Positions 17,568 through 26,253 of a stretch of DNA of 64,000 bases are shown here, in pieces. The notes under the pieces were generated by a model that was not told the DNA's origin, did not search any database, and was given only the letters and a program-made list of their open reading frames with translations. Position numbers and translations under genes: made by a program. Numbering within the stretch: position 1 is the stretch's first letter; each line of letters starts with the position of its first letter. Source of the DNA: Celeribacter arenosi (GTDB lineage Bacteria > Pseudomonadota > Alphaproteobacteria > Rhodobacterales > Rhodobacteraceae); NCBI RefSeq assembly GCF_039539485.1, contig NZ_BAABDF010000001.1:62001-126000 (forward strand), written 5' to 3'.

Positions 17568-18308
17568 ATGGCAGGCCACTCAAAATGGGCGAATATCCAA
17601 CACCGTAAAGGGCGTCAGGATGCTGTGCGCTCGAAACTCTTCTCCAAACTCGCCAAGGAGATCACCGTCGCGGCAAAGATGGGCGATCCCGATCCGGACA
17701 AAAACCCCCGTCTTCGCCTCGCTGTAAAGCAGGCCAAATCAGCCTCCTGCCCGAAGGACGTCATTGATCGCGCGATCAAAAAGGCGACGGGCGGCGATGA
17801 AGAGAACTATACCGAAATCCGCTACGAGGGTTACGGGCCCAACGGCATCGCGTTCATCGTTGAGACGATGACCGATAACGTGAACCGCACCGCGTCCAAT
17901 GTGCGCAGCTATTTCACCAAGGCGGGCGGCAATCTGGGCACCTCCGGTTCTGTTGCGTTCATGTTCGACCGCGTGGGTGAAATCACCTACGGCGCCGAAG
18001 CCGGCGACGCCGACACGGTGATGATGGCCGCAATCGAGGCGGGCGCGGAAGATGTGGAGAGCGATGACGAAGGTCACTGGATCTACACAGCAGATGGCGA
18101 TCTGGCGGCGGTATCCGATGCGCTCGAAGCCGTTTTGGGCGAGGCGAGCGATACCAAGCTGATCTGGAAACCACAGAACCGCACCGAAGTCGATCTGGAG
18201 TCCGCGCAGAAACTGATGCGCTTGGTCGAGATGATCGAGGACGACGATGATGTGCAATCGGTGACGGCGAACTTCGACGTCCCCGACGATGTTGCTGCGC
18301 AACTTTGA
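17568..18308 (+). CDS. YebC/PmpR-family protein
   Basis: The 246-residue product begins with the family hallmark MAGHSKWANIQHRKGRQDA and contains RYEGYGPNGIAFIVE and GNLGTSGSVAFMFDR. YebC-type proteins were described as transcription regulators (PmpR); more recent work links some of them to translation of proline-rich stretches. It has the usual length. The start ATG follows GGAGGACCTC. A terminator-like hairpin follows at 18333-18357. Confidence 0.95.
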   Translation: MAGHSKWANIQHRKGRQDAVRSKLFSKLAKEITVAAKMGDPDPDKNPRLRLAVKQAKSASCPKDVIDRAIKKATGGDEENYTEIRYEGYGPNGIAFIVETMTDNVNRTASNVRSYFTKAGGNLGTSGSVAFMFDRVGEITYGAEAGDADTVMMAAIEAGAEDVESDDEGHWIYTADGDLAAVSDALEAVLGEASDTKLIWKPQNRTEVDLESAQKLMRLVEMIEDDDDVQSVTANFDVPDDVAAQL

Positions 18309-18332
18309 CCCGTTAAAGCAAACACCCGAATG

Positions 18333-18357
18333 CCCCGTCCATTGTGGCGGGGTTTTT
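18333..18357 (+). terminator. Terminator between yebC and lysE-type gene
   Basis: CCCCG-T-CC (18333-18340) pairs with GGCGGGG (18346-18352) with one bulged T, followed by TTTTT. It lies 24 bases after the yebC stop and overlaps the earliest possible start codon of the next gene, which supports the later start used there. Confidence 0.75.
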
Positions 18358-18373
18358 CATTAGGAGCAAAATT

Positions 18374-18976
18374 TTGCCCGCACTTCTCGCCGGTTTTCTC
18401 ACGGGTCTTTCCCTCATTGTCGCCATCGGCGCGCAGAACGCATTTGTCCTGCGTCAGGGCCTGCGCCGTGCGCATGTCTTCGCGGTCGCGCTGACCTGTG
18501 CGGTGTCGGATGCGATACTGATCGGGGTGGGTGTATTCGCCTCCGCCCGTGTCAGCGAAGCGTTCCCACTGGCGATGCCGATCATGCGGTGGGGCGGGGC
18601 GGCATTTCTGTTGGTCTACGGCCTTCGGGCAGCGCGCTCGGCCTATCGGGGCGGTGGGCACCTGGAACCCGCGGAGGGCAAAGCACAGAGCCTGACTGCG
18701 GCGCTGACGACCTGTCTGGCGCTTACATGGCTGAACCCACATGTCTACCTCGATACCGTGGTCCTCATGGGGGCGATTTCGTCGGAGTTCGGTTCGGATC
18801 GGGGCGCATTTGCCATCGGCGGGATCGCAGGGTCGTTCGTTTTCTTCTTTGGCTTGGCCTATGGCGCACGGCTGCTCGCGCCGGTGTTCGCCCGTGAGGT
18901 GTCATGGCGCATTCTGGACGCGTTGATCGCGCTCGTGATGTGGTCTATCGCCCTGAAGCTGGTCATGGGCATATGA
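18374..18976 (+). CDS. LysE/ArgO-family amino-acid exporter
   Basis: A 200-residue, roughly six-helix membrane protein with the LysE signature GLSLIVAIGAQNAFVLRQGL near the N-terminus, then TCLALTWLNPHVYLDTVVL. LysE and ArgO export basic amino acids; other branches handle threonine or homoserine lactones. The NAFVLRQGL form suggests the arginine/lysine branch. I prefer the TTG at 18374 (ribosome site TAGGAGC) because the ATG at 18344 lies inside the yebC terminator stem-loop. Its stop overlaps the next start (ATGA), so it is coupled to the EamA exporter. Confidence 0.87.
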   Translation: MPALLAGFLTGLSLIVAIGAQNAFVLRQGLRRAHVFAVALTCAVSDAILIGVGVFASARVSEAFPLAMPIMRWGGAAFLLVYGLRAARSAYRGGGHLEPAEGKAQSLTAALTTCLALTWLNPHVYLDTVVLMGAISSEFGSDRGAFAIGGIAGSFVFFFGLAYGARLLAPVFAREVSWRILDALIALVMWSIALKLVMGI

Positions 18977-19866
18977 GCGAGGCGCAACACGCACGCCCCG
19001 TCGCAGGCATCCTGTGGATGCTCGCAACCACTCTCCTTTTCATTAGCGTAAACGTGACCGTCAAATTCGTCGGTGACGGGCTGCCGATTTTTGAAAGCGC
19101 GTTTTTGCGGTTCCTTTTGGGGCTGATCCTTTTGGTCCCGATGTTGGGGCAGGCGCGGCACCTGAAAATGACGCCGCGTTTGTGGAAGCTCTCGCTGGCG
19201 CGCGCGGTGTTCCATGGTTTTGCGATGACCGCATGGTTCTTCGCGATGACACGCATTCCGATGGCCGAAGTCACGGCGATGAATTTTATGAACCCGCTCT
19301 ACGTGACGATCGGTGCGGTGCTGATCTTTGGAGAAAAGCTACGTGCGCCGCGTATTGCCGCCCTCTTCGTGGCATTTCTGGGCGGGCTGCTCATCCTGCG
19401 GCCCGGAATGCGCGACCTCGACGCGGGGCATGTCGCGATGATCTTTACGGCGATGCTGTTTGCGGGATCCTATCTGATCGGCAACAGGCTTTCGCGCGAA
19501 ATGCCGGCGACCATGGTGGTCTTTCTCTTATCGATATCTGTGCCCTTCGTCCTCGCGCCCTTTGCCTTGGCCAATTGGGTGACGCCAAGCCTGCATCAGT
19601 TGGTGTTGCTGTTCATCACAGCGGTCTGCGCGACATTGGGCCACTATTCGATGACACGCGCATTTGCCTGTGCGCCCCAAACGGTGATCCAGCCGGTGAC
19701 ATTTGTTCAACTGGTTTGGTCGGTCTTGCTCGGGTGGACGATATTCGGGGAAGTCCCCGACCTCGTCGTGATCCTTGGCGGGGTGATGATCATGGGGGCG
19801 GTGACCTTTATCACTTGGCGTGAAGCGCGGCGCAAAGCGGATGTGCCAGAGTCTGTAAAACACTGA
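18973..19866 (+). CDS. DMT-superfamily (EamA) exporter
   Basis: A 297-residue protein with about ten hydrophobic helices arranged as two EamA repeats (about 12-140 and 155-285). Family words include MTRIPMAEVTAMNFMNPLYVT and the second-repeat QPVTFVQLVWSVLLGW. EamA permeases export amino acids and other metabolites; the substrate is unknown. It begins with ATGA overlapping the LysE-type stop, so the two exporters are translated as a pair. Confidence 0.9.
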   Translation: MSEAQHARPVAGILWMLATTLLFISVNVTVKFVGDGLPIFESAFLRFLLGLILLVPMLGQARHLKMTPRLWKLSLARAVFHGFAMTAWFFAMTRIPMAEVTAMNFMNPLYVTIGAVLIFGEKLRAPRIAALFVAFLGGLLILRPGMRDLDAGHVAMIFTAMLFAGSYLIGNRLSREMPATMVVFLLSISVPFVLAPFALANWVTPSLHQLVLLFITAVCATLGHYSMTRAFACAPQTVIQPVTFVQLVWSVLLGWTIFGEVPDLVVILGGVMIMGAVTFITWREARRKADVPESVKH

Positions 19867-20064
19867 CTTTATCTATCCTTATCGCTCCGGACGACGATCC
19901 GTCTGAGGTTGAACTGCGCAAATCACCATGGCGATAAAGGGAAAACTCTATCGAATTTTGACGTCGGCGGCGTGTGTTGGCGCGGATGGATCGAGAGGGC
20001 GGGCGTTAACGTAAAGTAGCTGTGCGCCCTTGTTTTAAATCCCGCACACTGCCATGTCGGAGCC

Positions 20065-20766
20065 GTGTGGACGGGTAGACATCAGATATTGGCCGCTTTG
20101 GCGGTTCTGGCGGTATCGGCATGTGTGCCCGATGATGCGCCTAACGCCACGCCGGTTGACGTGAGCGGGTCTGCACATGTGATCGACGGGGATACCTTGG
20201 ATCTAGACGGCACGCGAATTCGTCTGTTCGCCATTGATGCGCCCGAGTTGAGCCAGAGCTGTTCAGACGCGGCGGGCAGGACATGGGACTGTGGTACGTG
20301 GTCCAAAGCCGTTCTGAAAAGCCTGACAACCTCCGAGACGATCTGTGAGGCGCGCGATATCGACCGCTATGGCCGCACGGTTGCGGTCTGTACCTCCGGC
20401 GGTATTGATGTGGGACGTGCATTGGTGCGCGAAGGGGCCGCGTTCGCCTATACGCGCTACAGCACCATCTACGCGAAGGACGAAAACAACGCGCGCGCTG
20501 AGGCGTTGGGCGTTTGGCAGGGGGATGCACAGCGCCCTGATGTCGTGCGCGCACAGGCACGCGACCTCGCGAAGGGCGCCGCACCATCGACCTCAAACCC
20601 GTCTGAATGCGTCATCAAGGGCAATATTTCGCAGTCAGGGCGAATCTATCACCTGCCGGGCAGCCGCAGCTACGACAAAACGCGCATCAGCACGCGACAT
20701 GGCGAACGTTGGTTCTGTTCCGAAGCCGAAGCCCGCGCCGCCGGATGGCGCGGGATCAACGGTTAG
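20065..20766 (+). CDS. Secreted thermonuclease-family lipoprotein with C-terminal sunset-like domain
   Basis: The 233-residue product has a lipoprotein signal (LAALAVLAVSAC, Cys near residue 20). A staphylococcal-nuclease-like OB-fold follows (about 38-140) with VIDGDTLDLDGTRIRLFAIDAPE, the acidic site residues, DIDRYGRTVAVC and GVWQGDAQRPD. The C-terminal segment (CVIKGNIS, IYHLPGSRSYDKT, GERWFCSEAEARAAGWR) matches the small sunset-like domain that often accompanies such nucleases. It probably degrades extracellular or periplasmic nucleic acid. GTG start; the preceding 200 bp hold no gene. Confidence 0.86.
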   Translation: MWTGRHQILAALAVLAVSACVPDDAPNATPVDVSGSAHVIDGDTLDLDGTRIRLFAIDAPELSQSCSDAAGRTWDCGTWSKAVLKSLTTSETICEARDIDRYGRTVAVCTSGGIDVGRALVREGAAFAYTRYSTIYAKDENNARAEALGVWQGDAQRPDVVRAQARDLAKGAAPSTSNPSECVIKGNISQSGRIYHLPGSRSYDKTRISTRHGERWFCSEAEARAAGWRGING

Positions 20767-21230
20767 GATTCGCCCGATTCTGAGTTGCTGGATGCCTCGA
20801 CGTGCTCCTGGAAATTCACAAAGAACTGGTCGGCCATTTTTTTCGCAAAACTGTCGATCACGCGACCGCCGAGCTGGGCGAGTTTGCCTCCGACTTTTGC
20901 GTCCACAACATAGGTAAGTTCGGTTCCGCCCTCGACCTCGGTCAGACGAACATCCGCACCGCCCTTGGCAAAGCCTGCAACGCCACCGGTGCCTTCACCG
21001 GCGATATGGTAGCTTTCGGGTGCGTTGATGTCTGAAAGGGCCACTTTGCCTTTAAACGTTGCCCGAACGGGGCCAACCTTCTGTTTTACCACGGCTTCGA
21101 ACCCCTCTTCGGGCGATCCGGTAAGCTCATCGCATCCGGGAATCGATGCTTTGAGGGTTTCGGCGTCGTTTAGCGCGTTCCATACGGTTTCGCGCGGCGC
21201 GCCAATAATGCGTGTGCCAGTCAGTTCCAT
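20763..21230 (-). CDS. CoxG-like SRPBCC-fold protein
   Basis: A 155-residue protein starting at MELTGTRIIGAPRETVWNAL (21230); upstream in-frame codons overlap the tRNA region and lack a ribosome site. It matches the carbon monoxide dehydrogenase subunit G family: GAPRETVWNALND, IPGCDELTG, VGPVRATFKGKVALSDI and the glycine-rich VDAKVGGKLAQLGGRVID. CoxG recruits CODH to the membrane, but many copies lie far from cox genes and their role is unclear. No cox genes are seen here. It is convergent with the nuclease gene, overlapping by four bases. Confidence 0.85.
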   Translation of the reverse strand: MELTGTRIIGAPRETVWNALNDAETLKASIPGCDELTGSPEEGFEAVVKQKVGPVRATFKGKVALSDINAPESYHIAGEGTGGVAGFAKGGADVRLTEVEGGTELTYVVDAKVGGKLAQLGGRVIDSFAKKMADQFFVNFQEHVEASSNSESGES

Positions 21231-21347
21231 CGTGCGATGTCCTAGAGAAAATGTTGAAAGACAGTTACGTTTTGGCCGAGTTATTACAAGAGGCAACTTC
21301 ACCCTCTTGCACAGGTCGCAGGGATGGGCTATTTGCCGCGCCACGGC

Positions 21348-21423
<76 letters not shown>

Positions 21424-21538
21424 TTCCCCCTCCTGCACCGCGGTCCCAAAAAATCCACGCCGGATCCGTTTTTAGCGCAATGACCGCTTGACGTGTCAGC
21501 GCAGCGGCCATAGAACGCCCCTCACGTCAAAGCGGCGG

Positions 21539-21615
21539 GCGGTTGTAGCTCAGATGGTTAGAGTACCGGCCTGTCACGCCGGGGGTCGCGGGTTCGAGCC
21601 CCGTCAACCGCGCCA
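21539..21615 (+). tRNA. tRNA-Asp (GTC), copy 1
   Basis: Acceptor GCGGTTG pairs with CAACCGC, discriminator G and encoded CCA. The anticodon stem CCGGC/GCCGG encloses CTGTCAC with anticodon GTC; the T-loop is TTCGAGC. Length 77 nt. It is identical to the copy 111 bp downstream. Confidence 0.97.
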
Positions 21616-21649
21616 CCGCCGCTTGGACGTACGCCTTTTAAGGCATCGC

Positions 21650-21726
21650 GCGGTTGTAGCTCAGATGGTTAGAGTACCGGCCTGTCACGCCGGGGGTCGC
21701 GGGTTCGAGCCCCGTCAACCGCGCCA
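21650..21726 (+). tRNA. tRNA-Asp (GTC), copy 2
   Basis: Base-for-base the same tRNA as the copy at 21539-21615, including the encoded CCA, after a 34-bp spacer. It ends the tRNA cluster; a GC-rich stem-loop follows at 21763-21785. Confidence 0.97.
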
Positions 21727-21762
21727 CTTTCCTACCAGAATCGAATGGCCCCATCGGGTGCC

Positions 21763-21785
21763 CTGACGCCCCAAGGGGCGCTCAG
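21763..21785. terminator. Stem-loop between tRNA-Asp and pccR
   Basis: CGCCCC (21767-21772) pairs with GGGGCG (21775-21780) and CTGA/TCAG flank it, with one bulged base. It lies between the convergent tRNA cluster and pccR and overlaps the pccR stop codon. No T run is seen on either side. Confidence 0.5.
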
Positions 21786-23179
21786 TCGATTTGGTAGGGT
21801 AGGGCGCCGCGCCGATCCAGATCGATTGTCAGGCGTCGCTCAAGCGGTGGCACGGAGCGCTGATGGCAATCGCGCCGTTCGCAAATCCGACATGAAATGC
21901 CAATCGGCTCGAAGGCCTTTGGTTTGGTCACGTCCAAATCGTCGCTGTAAACGAGTTCGGCCGCATGGGTGATTTCGCACCCCAATCCAATGGCATAACG
22001 GCGCACAGGCGCATGGAATCCGCCGCCGGGTTTGGAGACATTGCGCGCAATCGAGAGGTATCGCACGCCATCGGGGGTTTCGGCGAGCTGGCGTAGGAAA
22101 TGGCCGGGCCGCTCGAAGGCTTGGTGGACGTTCCACAGCGGGCATGCGCCGCCGTAACGCGCGAATTGCAGGCGGGTTGCGGAGTGGCGTTTGGTGATAG
22201 TTCCCGCCTGATCCACACGCACAAAGAAGAAGGGAATCCCCTTTGCCCCGGGTCGCTGCAATGTGGAGAGGCGATGGGCCACCTGTTCGATAGAGGCACC
22301 AAAACGTTCGGCAAGCATTTCGAGATCGTGACGGGTTTCGCGCGCAGCGGCAAGGAAGGCGTTGTAGGGCATGAGAGCCGCACCTGCGAAGTAATTCGCG
22401 AGGCCGATCTTGGCGATCTTCTGAGAATCATCGCTGTGGAAACGCGCCAGATCGAGCGTGGCGTCCAAAAGCTTGCCTTGGGTAATGAGCGCAAGCTGGT
22501 GGAGGAGCTGAAAGCTTTTCGTCGCCTTGGTGGCCCGCGCCGACAGTGTCAGCATGTTGGTTTCGCTATCAAAGCTTCGCAGCGTTTCGTTCGAGTATAC
22601 GACGTCGACACCGTGTTTTTTCAGCGCCGCTATCGCGAGTTCAACGACATCGCCGCGCGTGCCCGAGGGACAGGCAAAGTTTTCCGCCGCGCGGTCCACC
22701 GCGTCGATGTAATTGTCGCAATAATGAAAGAAGTCCCGCACTTCTTCCCATGGCGACAGGCGCGTGGTGGCGTCCTCGCGATCCAGCGCCTCGTCCATAG
22801 AGGCCAGTCGTTCGCTGGTCTCACGATATGCGCGATGCAGTTCGAGGAACGAGCGGGCCAAGGCAGGGGCATTTGAGGCGGCGAGCCGCAAGTCGGCCAA
22901 TGGCGGCGCGCCGTCTGCGAAAATCGGGTCCGCCAGAGCTTCGCGCATGTCGGTCACGAGGCGCTCTGCGTCCCCTGTCGACAGTTCGGTCACATCAAAC
23001 CCGAACTCTTGGGCCAGCGCGAGGACAACACCCGTCGACACCGGCCGGTTGTTGTTTTCCATCTGGTTGAGATAGGGCAGGGACACGCCGAGTTTTTCGG
23101 CGAAGGAGCGTTGGGTCAGACCGAGACGCGTACGTGTTTCGCGTAGTTTAGCGCCGGCGTAGAGCTTTTGCTGAGCCAT
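21782..23179 (-). CDS. pccR: Short-chain fatty acyl-CoA regulator (ScfR family), PccR
   Basis: The 465-residue regulator has an N-terminal XRE helix-turn-helix (about 7-62: LRETRTRLGLTQRSFAEKLGVS, LPYLNQMENNNRPVS). A long effector region follows with IrrE-like and DUF2083-type segments, and a C-terminal cysteine cluster ISCRICERRDCHQR. This is the ScfR architecture shared by RamB and by PccR, which in Rhodobacter sphaeroides activates propionyl-CoA carboxylase genes in response to propionyl-CoA. The nearby pccB and the TTTGCAAA-type sites at its own promoter support the assignment. The start at 23179 gives MAQQKLYAG. Confidence 0.9.
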   Translation of the reverse strand: MAQQKLYAGAKLRETRTRLGLTQRSFAEKLGVSLPYLNQMENNNRPVSTGVVLALAQEFGFDVTELSTGDAERLVTDMREALADPIFADGAPPLADLRLAASNAPALARSFLELHRAYRETSERLASMDEALDREDATTRLSPWEEVRDFFHYCDNYIDAVDRAAENFACPSGTRGDVVELAIAALKKHGVDVVYSNETLRSFDSETNMLTLSARATKATKSFQLLHQLALITQGKLLDATLDLARFHSDDSQKIAKIGLANYFAGAALMPYNAFLAAARETRHDLEMLAERFGASIEQVAHRLSTLQRPGAKGIPFFFVRVDQAGTITKRHSATRLQFARYGGACPLWNVHQAFERPGHFLRQLAETPDGVRYLSIARNVSKPGGGFHAPVRRYAIGLGCEITHAAELVYSDDLDVTKPKAFEPIGISCRICERRDCHQRSVPPLERRLTIDLDRRGALPYQID

Positions 23180-23203
23180 GCAGGACTGTTCCCTCGATCT
23201 AGG

Positions 23204-23231
23204 TTTGCAAAGCAAGTTTTGCCACTGCAAA
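23204..23231. promoter_or_regulatory. Putative PccR operator in front of pccR
   Basis: A perfect TTTGCAAA palindrome (23204-23211) is followed by TTTGC-N4-GCAAA (23218-23231), all within 55 bp upstream of the pccR start. The TTTGCAAA word is, to my knowledge, the core reported for PccR of R. sphaeroides. The position suggests autoregulation. Confidence 0.65.
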
Positions 23232-23248
23232 CCCTGTTTTTCAAGGGA

Positions 23249-24472
23249 TTAGGAAAGTGCGAGGCGCTTTTCACGTTGGATGACCCAAAGGATCGCGAGG
23301 ATTGAGGCGAAAGCTGCCGCGCACATGATGAGCAGGAGAGGTGTGGCGCCGGTGTCTTCGGACAGGACCGAACCGGCCAGCGCGGAGAGGATTGCACCGC
23401 CCCCGATCATCAATGTACCCCCCAAGCCCGACGCCGAGCCGACCAGTTCGGGCCGCACGACCGAGAGTGACCCCGCGATCGCATTGGGCAGTTGCATGCC
23501 GTTGCCAAAGCCAAGCAGCACCATGAAACCAAAGAAGGTTTCAGCCGTCGCATGGCCGCTGGCGTCAAGGGCCAGGGAGGCCAGTAGGCCTGCCGTCACG
23601 ATCACCGCGCCGATCAGGACCATGTTGTTCATGCCCACCTTGTGCGAATACCGCCCTGCGAGGAAGTTACCAAAGAAGTACCCCAGCGCAGGTGCGCCCA
23701 TATAGAGGCCGAGTTTGTCTTCGGTCAGGCCGAAAAGCGTGCTGCCCACAAACGGCGCACCGCCCAGATAGGCAAAGAAAGCGCCGGAGGCGAAGGCCGT
23801 GGAAAACGCGTATCCAAGGAAACGTTTGGAGGTGAGGATTTCGGGAAAGGCGCGGAAGGTTTCGGAGAGGGTGCGCCCGCCACTGTCCGGCGCGGTTTCG
23901 CCCAAATCAAAGTAAAACAGCACCATAAGCGCCCCGCTCGCCATCAGCAGAAGCCAGAAGTTGGCCTGCCAGCCGAAAGCCTGCGACAGATACCCGCCCA
24001 CAGTCGGCGCGAGCATGGGAACAACGGCCATTCCCATGGTCACATAGGCGATCATGGAGCCTGCACTTTCAGCAGGCGCGATGTCGCGCACAATAGCGCG
24101 TGACAACACCATGCCGGTCACGATCCCCGCCTGGGCGGCGCGCATAAGCAGGAAACTCTCGATCGAGGGCGCGTAGATCGCAAAGACCGTGGCGATCATA
24201 AAGGTTCCCGTGCCAACCATGATCACCGGACGGCGGCCATAGCGGTCCGACAGCGGGCCGATGATGATCTGCAACACCGCATTTACCGCCAGAAAGATGC
24301 CCACAGAGAGCTGCATCACTTTGTAGTCGGTGCCAAAATGCGTGGCCATGTCAGGCAGGGCCGGCAGAAACACATTCAGGGCCATCGCCGAAAGTCCGGC
24401 CATAAGAACGAGTGTCGTGATGTGGGGTGGCGTGCTTCGATCGAGGAAGCGCGCAGGGCGAAGTGTTTTCAT
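23249..24472 (-). CDS. Bcr/CflA-type MFS drug-efflux transporter
   Basis: The 407-residue membrane protein has twelve predicted helices and Bcr/CflA family words: MNVFLPALPDMATHFG-like residues after helix 1 (ALNVFLPALPDMA), GPLSDRYGRRPVI (motif A), SRAIVRDIAPAESAG and PMLAPTVGGYL. Such pumps expel bicyclomycin, chloramphenicol or metabolites such as cysteine or sugars by proton antiport. The ATG at 24472 is used; 27 upstream in-frame codons run into the pccB promoter region. It lies between pccR and pccB, in the pccR direction, with its stop 69 bp before the pccR start. Confidence 0.88.
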   Translation of the reverse strand: MKTLRPARFLDRSTPPHITTLVLMAGLSAMALNVFLPALPDMATHFGTDYKVMQLSVGIFLAVNAVLQIIIGPLSDRYGRRPVIMVGTGTFMIATVFAIYAPSIESFLLMRAAQAGIVTGMVLSRAIVRDIAPAESAGSMIAYVTMGMAVVPMLAPTVGGYLSQAFGWQANFWLLLMASGALMVLFYFDLGETAPDSGGRTLSETFRAFPEILTSKRFLGYAFSTAFASGAFFAYLGGAPFVGSTLFGLTEDKLGLYMGAPALGYFFGNFLAGRYSHKVGMNNMVLIGAVIVTAGLLASLALDASGHATAETFFGFMVLLGFGNGMQLPNAIAGSLSVVRPELVGSASGLGGTLMIGGGAILSALAGSVLSEDTGATPLLLIMCAAAFASILAILWVIQREKRLALS

Positions 24473-24578
24473 GACGCGAAGATAGGCGAGGAGCGCACAG
24501 TGTCCACGGTTAATCCTCTGCAAAAATGCACGGATGGCAGTTGGTCCCTGCACGGTGGTGGAGTTTCGGCGTCAAAAC

Positions 24579-24617
24579 TTTGCTAATTTGCAATTTACTG
24601 AATCTATGTGTTGCAAG
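24579..24617. promoter_or_regulatory. Putative PccR operator in front of pccB
   Basis: TTTGCTAA (24579-24586) is directly followed by TTTGCAAT (24587-24594), with a further GTTGCAAGG at 24610-24618. It lies about 110 bp before the pccB start, between the divergent MFS gene and pccB. It shares the TTTGC core seen at the pccR promoter. Confidence 0.6.
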
Positions 24618-24699
24618 GTATTCACCTCTGCCAGTCTTTCCTTTTCACAAGGCCCCGCGCACGCGTAAGGTGCGGTGGAACTGATGAGGAGACACCCCC

Positions 24700-26232
24700 G
24701 TGAAAGACATCATCAAGGAATTGCATGACCGCCGTGACGAAGCCCGGCTTGGCGGTGGTCAGCGTCGCATCGACGCCCAGCATGCAAAAGGCAAACTGAC
24801 CGCGCGCGAAAGGGTCGAGTTGTTGCTCGATGAGGAGTCGTTCGAAGAGTTCGACATGTTCAAAACCCATCGCTGCACCGAATTCGGCATGGAAGAGAGC
24901 AAGCCTGCCGGTGACGGTGTCATTACCGGTTGGGGAACGATCAACGGGCGTCAGGTCTATGTGTTCTCTCAGGACTTCACGGTCTTTGGCGGGTCCCTGT
25001 CGGAAACCCATGCCCAGAAGATTTGCAAGATCATGGATATGGCGATGCAAAACGGCGCGCCTGTCATCGGTCTGAACGACTCGGGTGGTGCGCGCATTCA
25101 GGAAGGCGTGGACAGCCTCGCAGGCTATGCGGAGGTGTTCCAACGCAACATCATGGCCTCGGGCGTGGTGCCCCAGATTTCTGTGATCATGGGGCCATGT
25201 GCGGGCGGCGCGGTGTATTCGCCTGCCATGACCGACTTTATCTTTATGGTCAAAGACACCTCCTACATGTTCGTCACCGGTCCCGACGTGGTGAAAACTG
25301 TCACGAACGAAGTGGTGACCGCAGAGGAGCTGGGTGGCGCATCGACACACACCAAGAAATCATCCGTCGCCGATGGTGCCTTTGAAAACGATATCGAGGC
25401 GCTGACCGAAATTCGCCGTCTCGTCGATTTCCTGCCGATGAACAACCGCGACACGGTGCCGACGCGTCCCTTCTTTGACGATCCGGCGCGCATCGAGGCG
25501 TCGCTCGACACGATCATCCCCGACAACCCGAACACGCCTTACGATATGAAGGAAGTGATCACCAAGGTCGCGGACGAGGGCGATTTTTACGAAATTCAGG
25601 AAGAGCACGCCAAGAACATCATCACGGGCTTTATCCGCCTCGAAGGCCAGACGGTCGGCGTGGTGGCGAACCAGCCGATGGTTCTGGCCGGCTGCCTCGA
25701 TATCGACAGCTCCAAAAAAGCAGCACGTTTTGTGCGCTTCTGCGATTGCTTCAATATCCCTGTGCTGACATTTGTCGACGTGCCGGGGTTCCTGCCGGGG
25801 ACGGGTCAGGAATACGGCGGCGTTATTAAACATGGGGCAAAACTGCTCTTTGCATTTGGCGAAGCAACCGTTCCCAAAGTCACCGTCATCACGCGCAAAG
25901 CCTATGGTGGCGCCTATGATGTGATGTCGTCCAAACACCTGCGCGGTGATTTCAACTACGCATGGCCGACCGCGCAGATCGCGGTGATGGGGGCGAAAGG
26001 GGCGGTGGAGATCATTCATCGTGCCGATCTCGCCGATGCGGATAAAATTGCGGCGCATACCGAAAGCTACGAGGACCGTTTTGCCAATCCCTTCGTCGCC
26101 GCAGAGCGCGGGTTCATTGACGAAGTGATCCAGCCGCGCTCAACCCGTCGCCGTGTTGCCCGTGCCTTTGCGGCACTGCGCAACAAGAAGCTCGAAAATC
26201 CATGGAAGAAGCACGACAACATCCCGCTTTGA
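24700..26232 (+). CDS. pccB: Propionyl-CoA carboxylase beta subunit
   Basis: The 510-residue carboxyltransferase subunit moves the carboxyl group from biotin to propionyl-CoA, giving methylmalonyl-CoA. The family words are RIDAQHAKGKLTARERVELL, SGGARIQEGVDSLAGYAEVF, GPCAGGAVYSPAMTDF, the ExGRIPG-like region, FLPGTGQEYGGVIKHGAKLL and YGGAYDVMSSKHLRGD. Length is standard. The start is a GTG after GAGGAGACACCCCC, giving MKDIIKELHDRRDEARLGG. It opens a chain of small genes ending at 27789; the alpha subunit comes 2.2 kb further on. Confidence 0.97.
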   Translation: MKDIIKELHDRRDEARLGGGQRRIDAQHAKGKLTARERVELLLDEESFEEFDMFKTHRCTEFGMEESKPAGDGVITGWGTINGRQVYVFSQDFTVFGGSLSETHAQKICKIMDMAMQNGAPVIGLNDSGGARIQEGVDSLAGYAEVFQRNIMASGVVPQISVIMGPCAGGAVYSPAMTDFIFMVKDTSYMFVTGPDVVKTVTNEVVTAEELGGASTHTKKSSVADGAFENDIEALTEIRRLVDFLPMNNRDTVPTRPFFDDPARIEASLDTIIPDNPNTPYDMKEVITKVADEGDFYEIQEEHAKNIITGFIRLEGQTVGVVANQPMVLAGCLDIDSSKKAARFVRFCDCFNIPVLTFVDVPGFLPGTGQEYGGVIKHGAKLLFAFGEATVPKVTVITRKAYGGAYDVMSSKHLRGDFNYAWPTAQIAVMGAKGAVEIIHRADLADADKIAAHTESYEDRFANPFVAAERGFIDEVIQPRSTRRRVARAFAALRNKKLENPWKKHDNIPL

Positions 26233-26253
26233 TCGCGGTGTGTGGGTAGGATC

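Noticed and set aside
21539..21726. The duplicated tRNA-Asp as an attachment site of an integrated element.
   Set aside because: No integrase or element lies beside it and both copies are full length; simple tandem gene duplication is enough.
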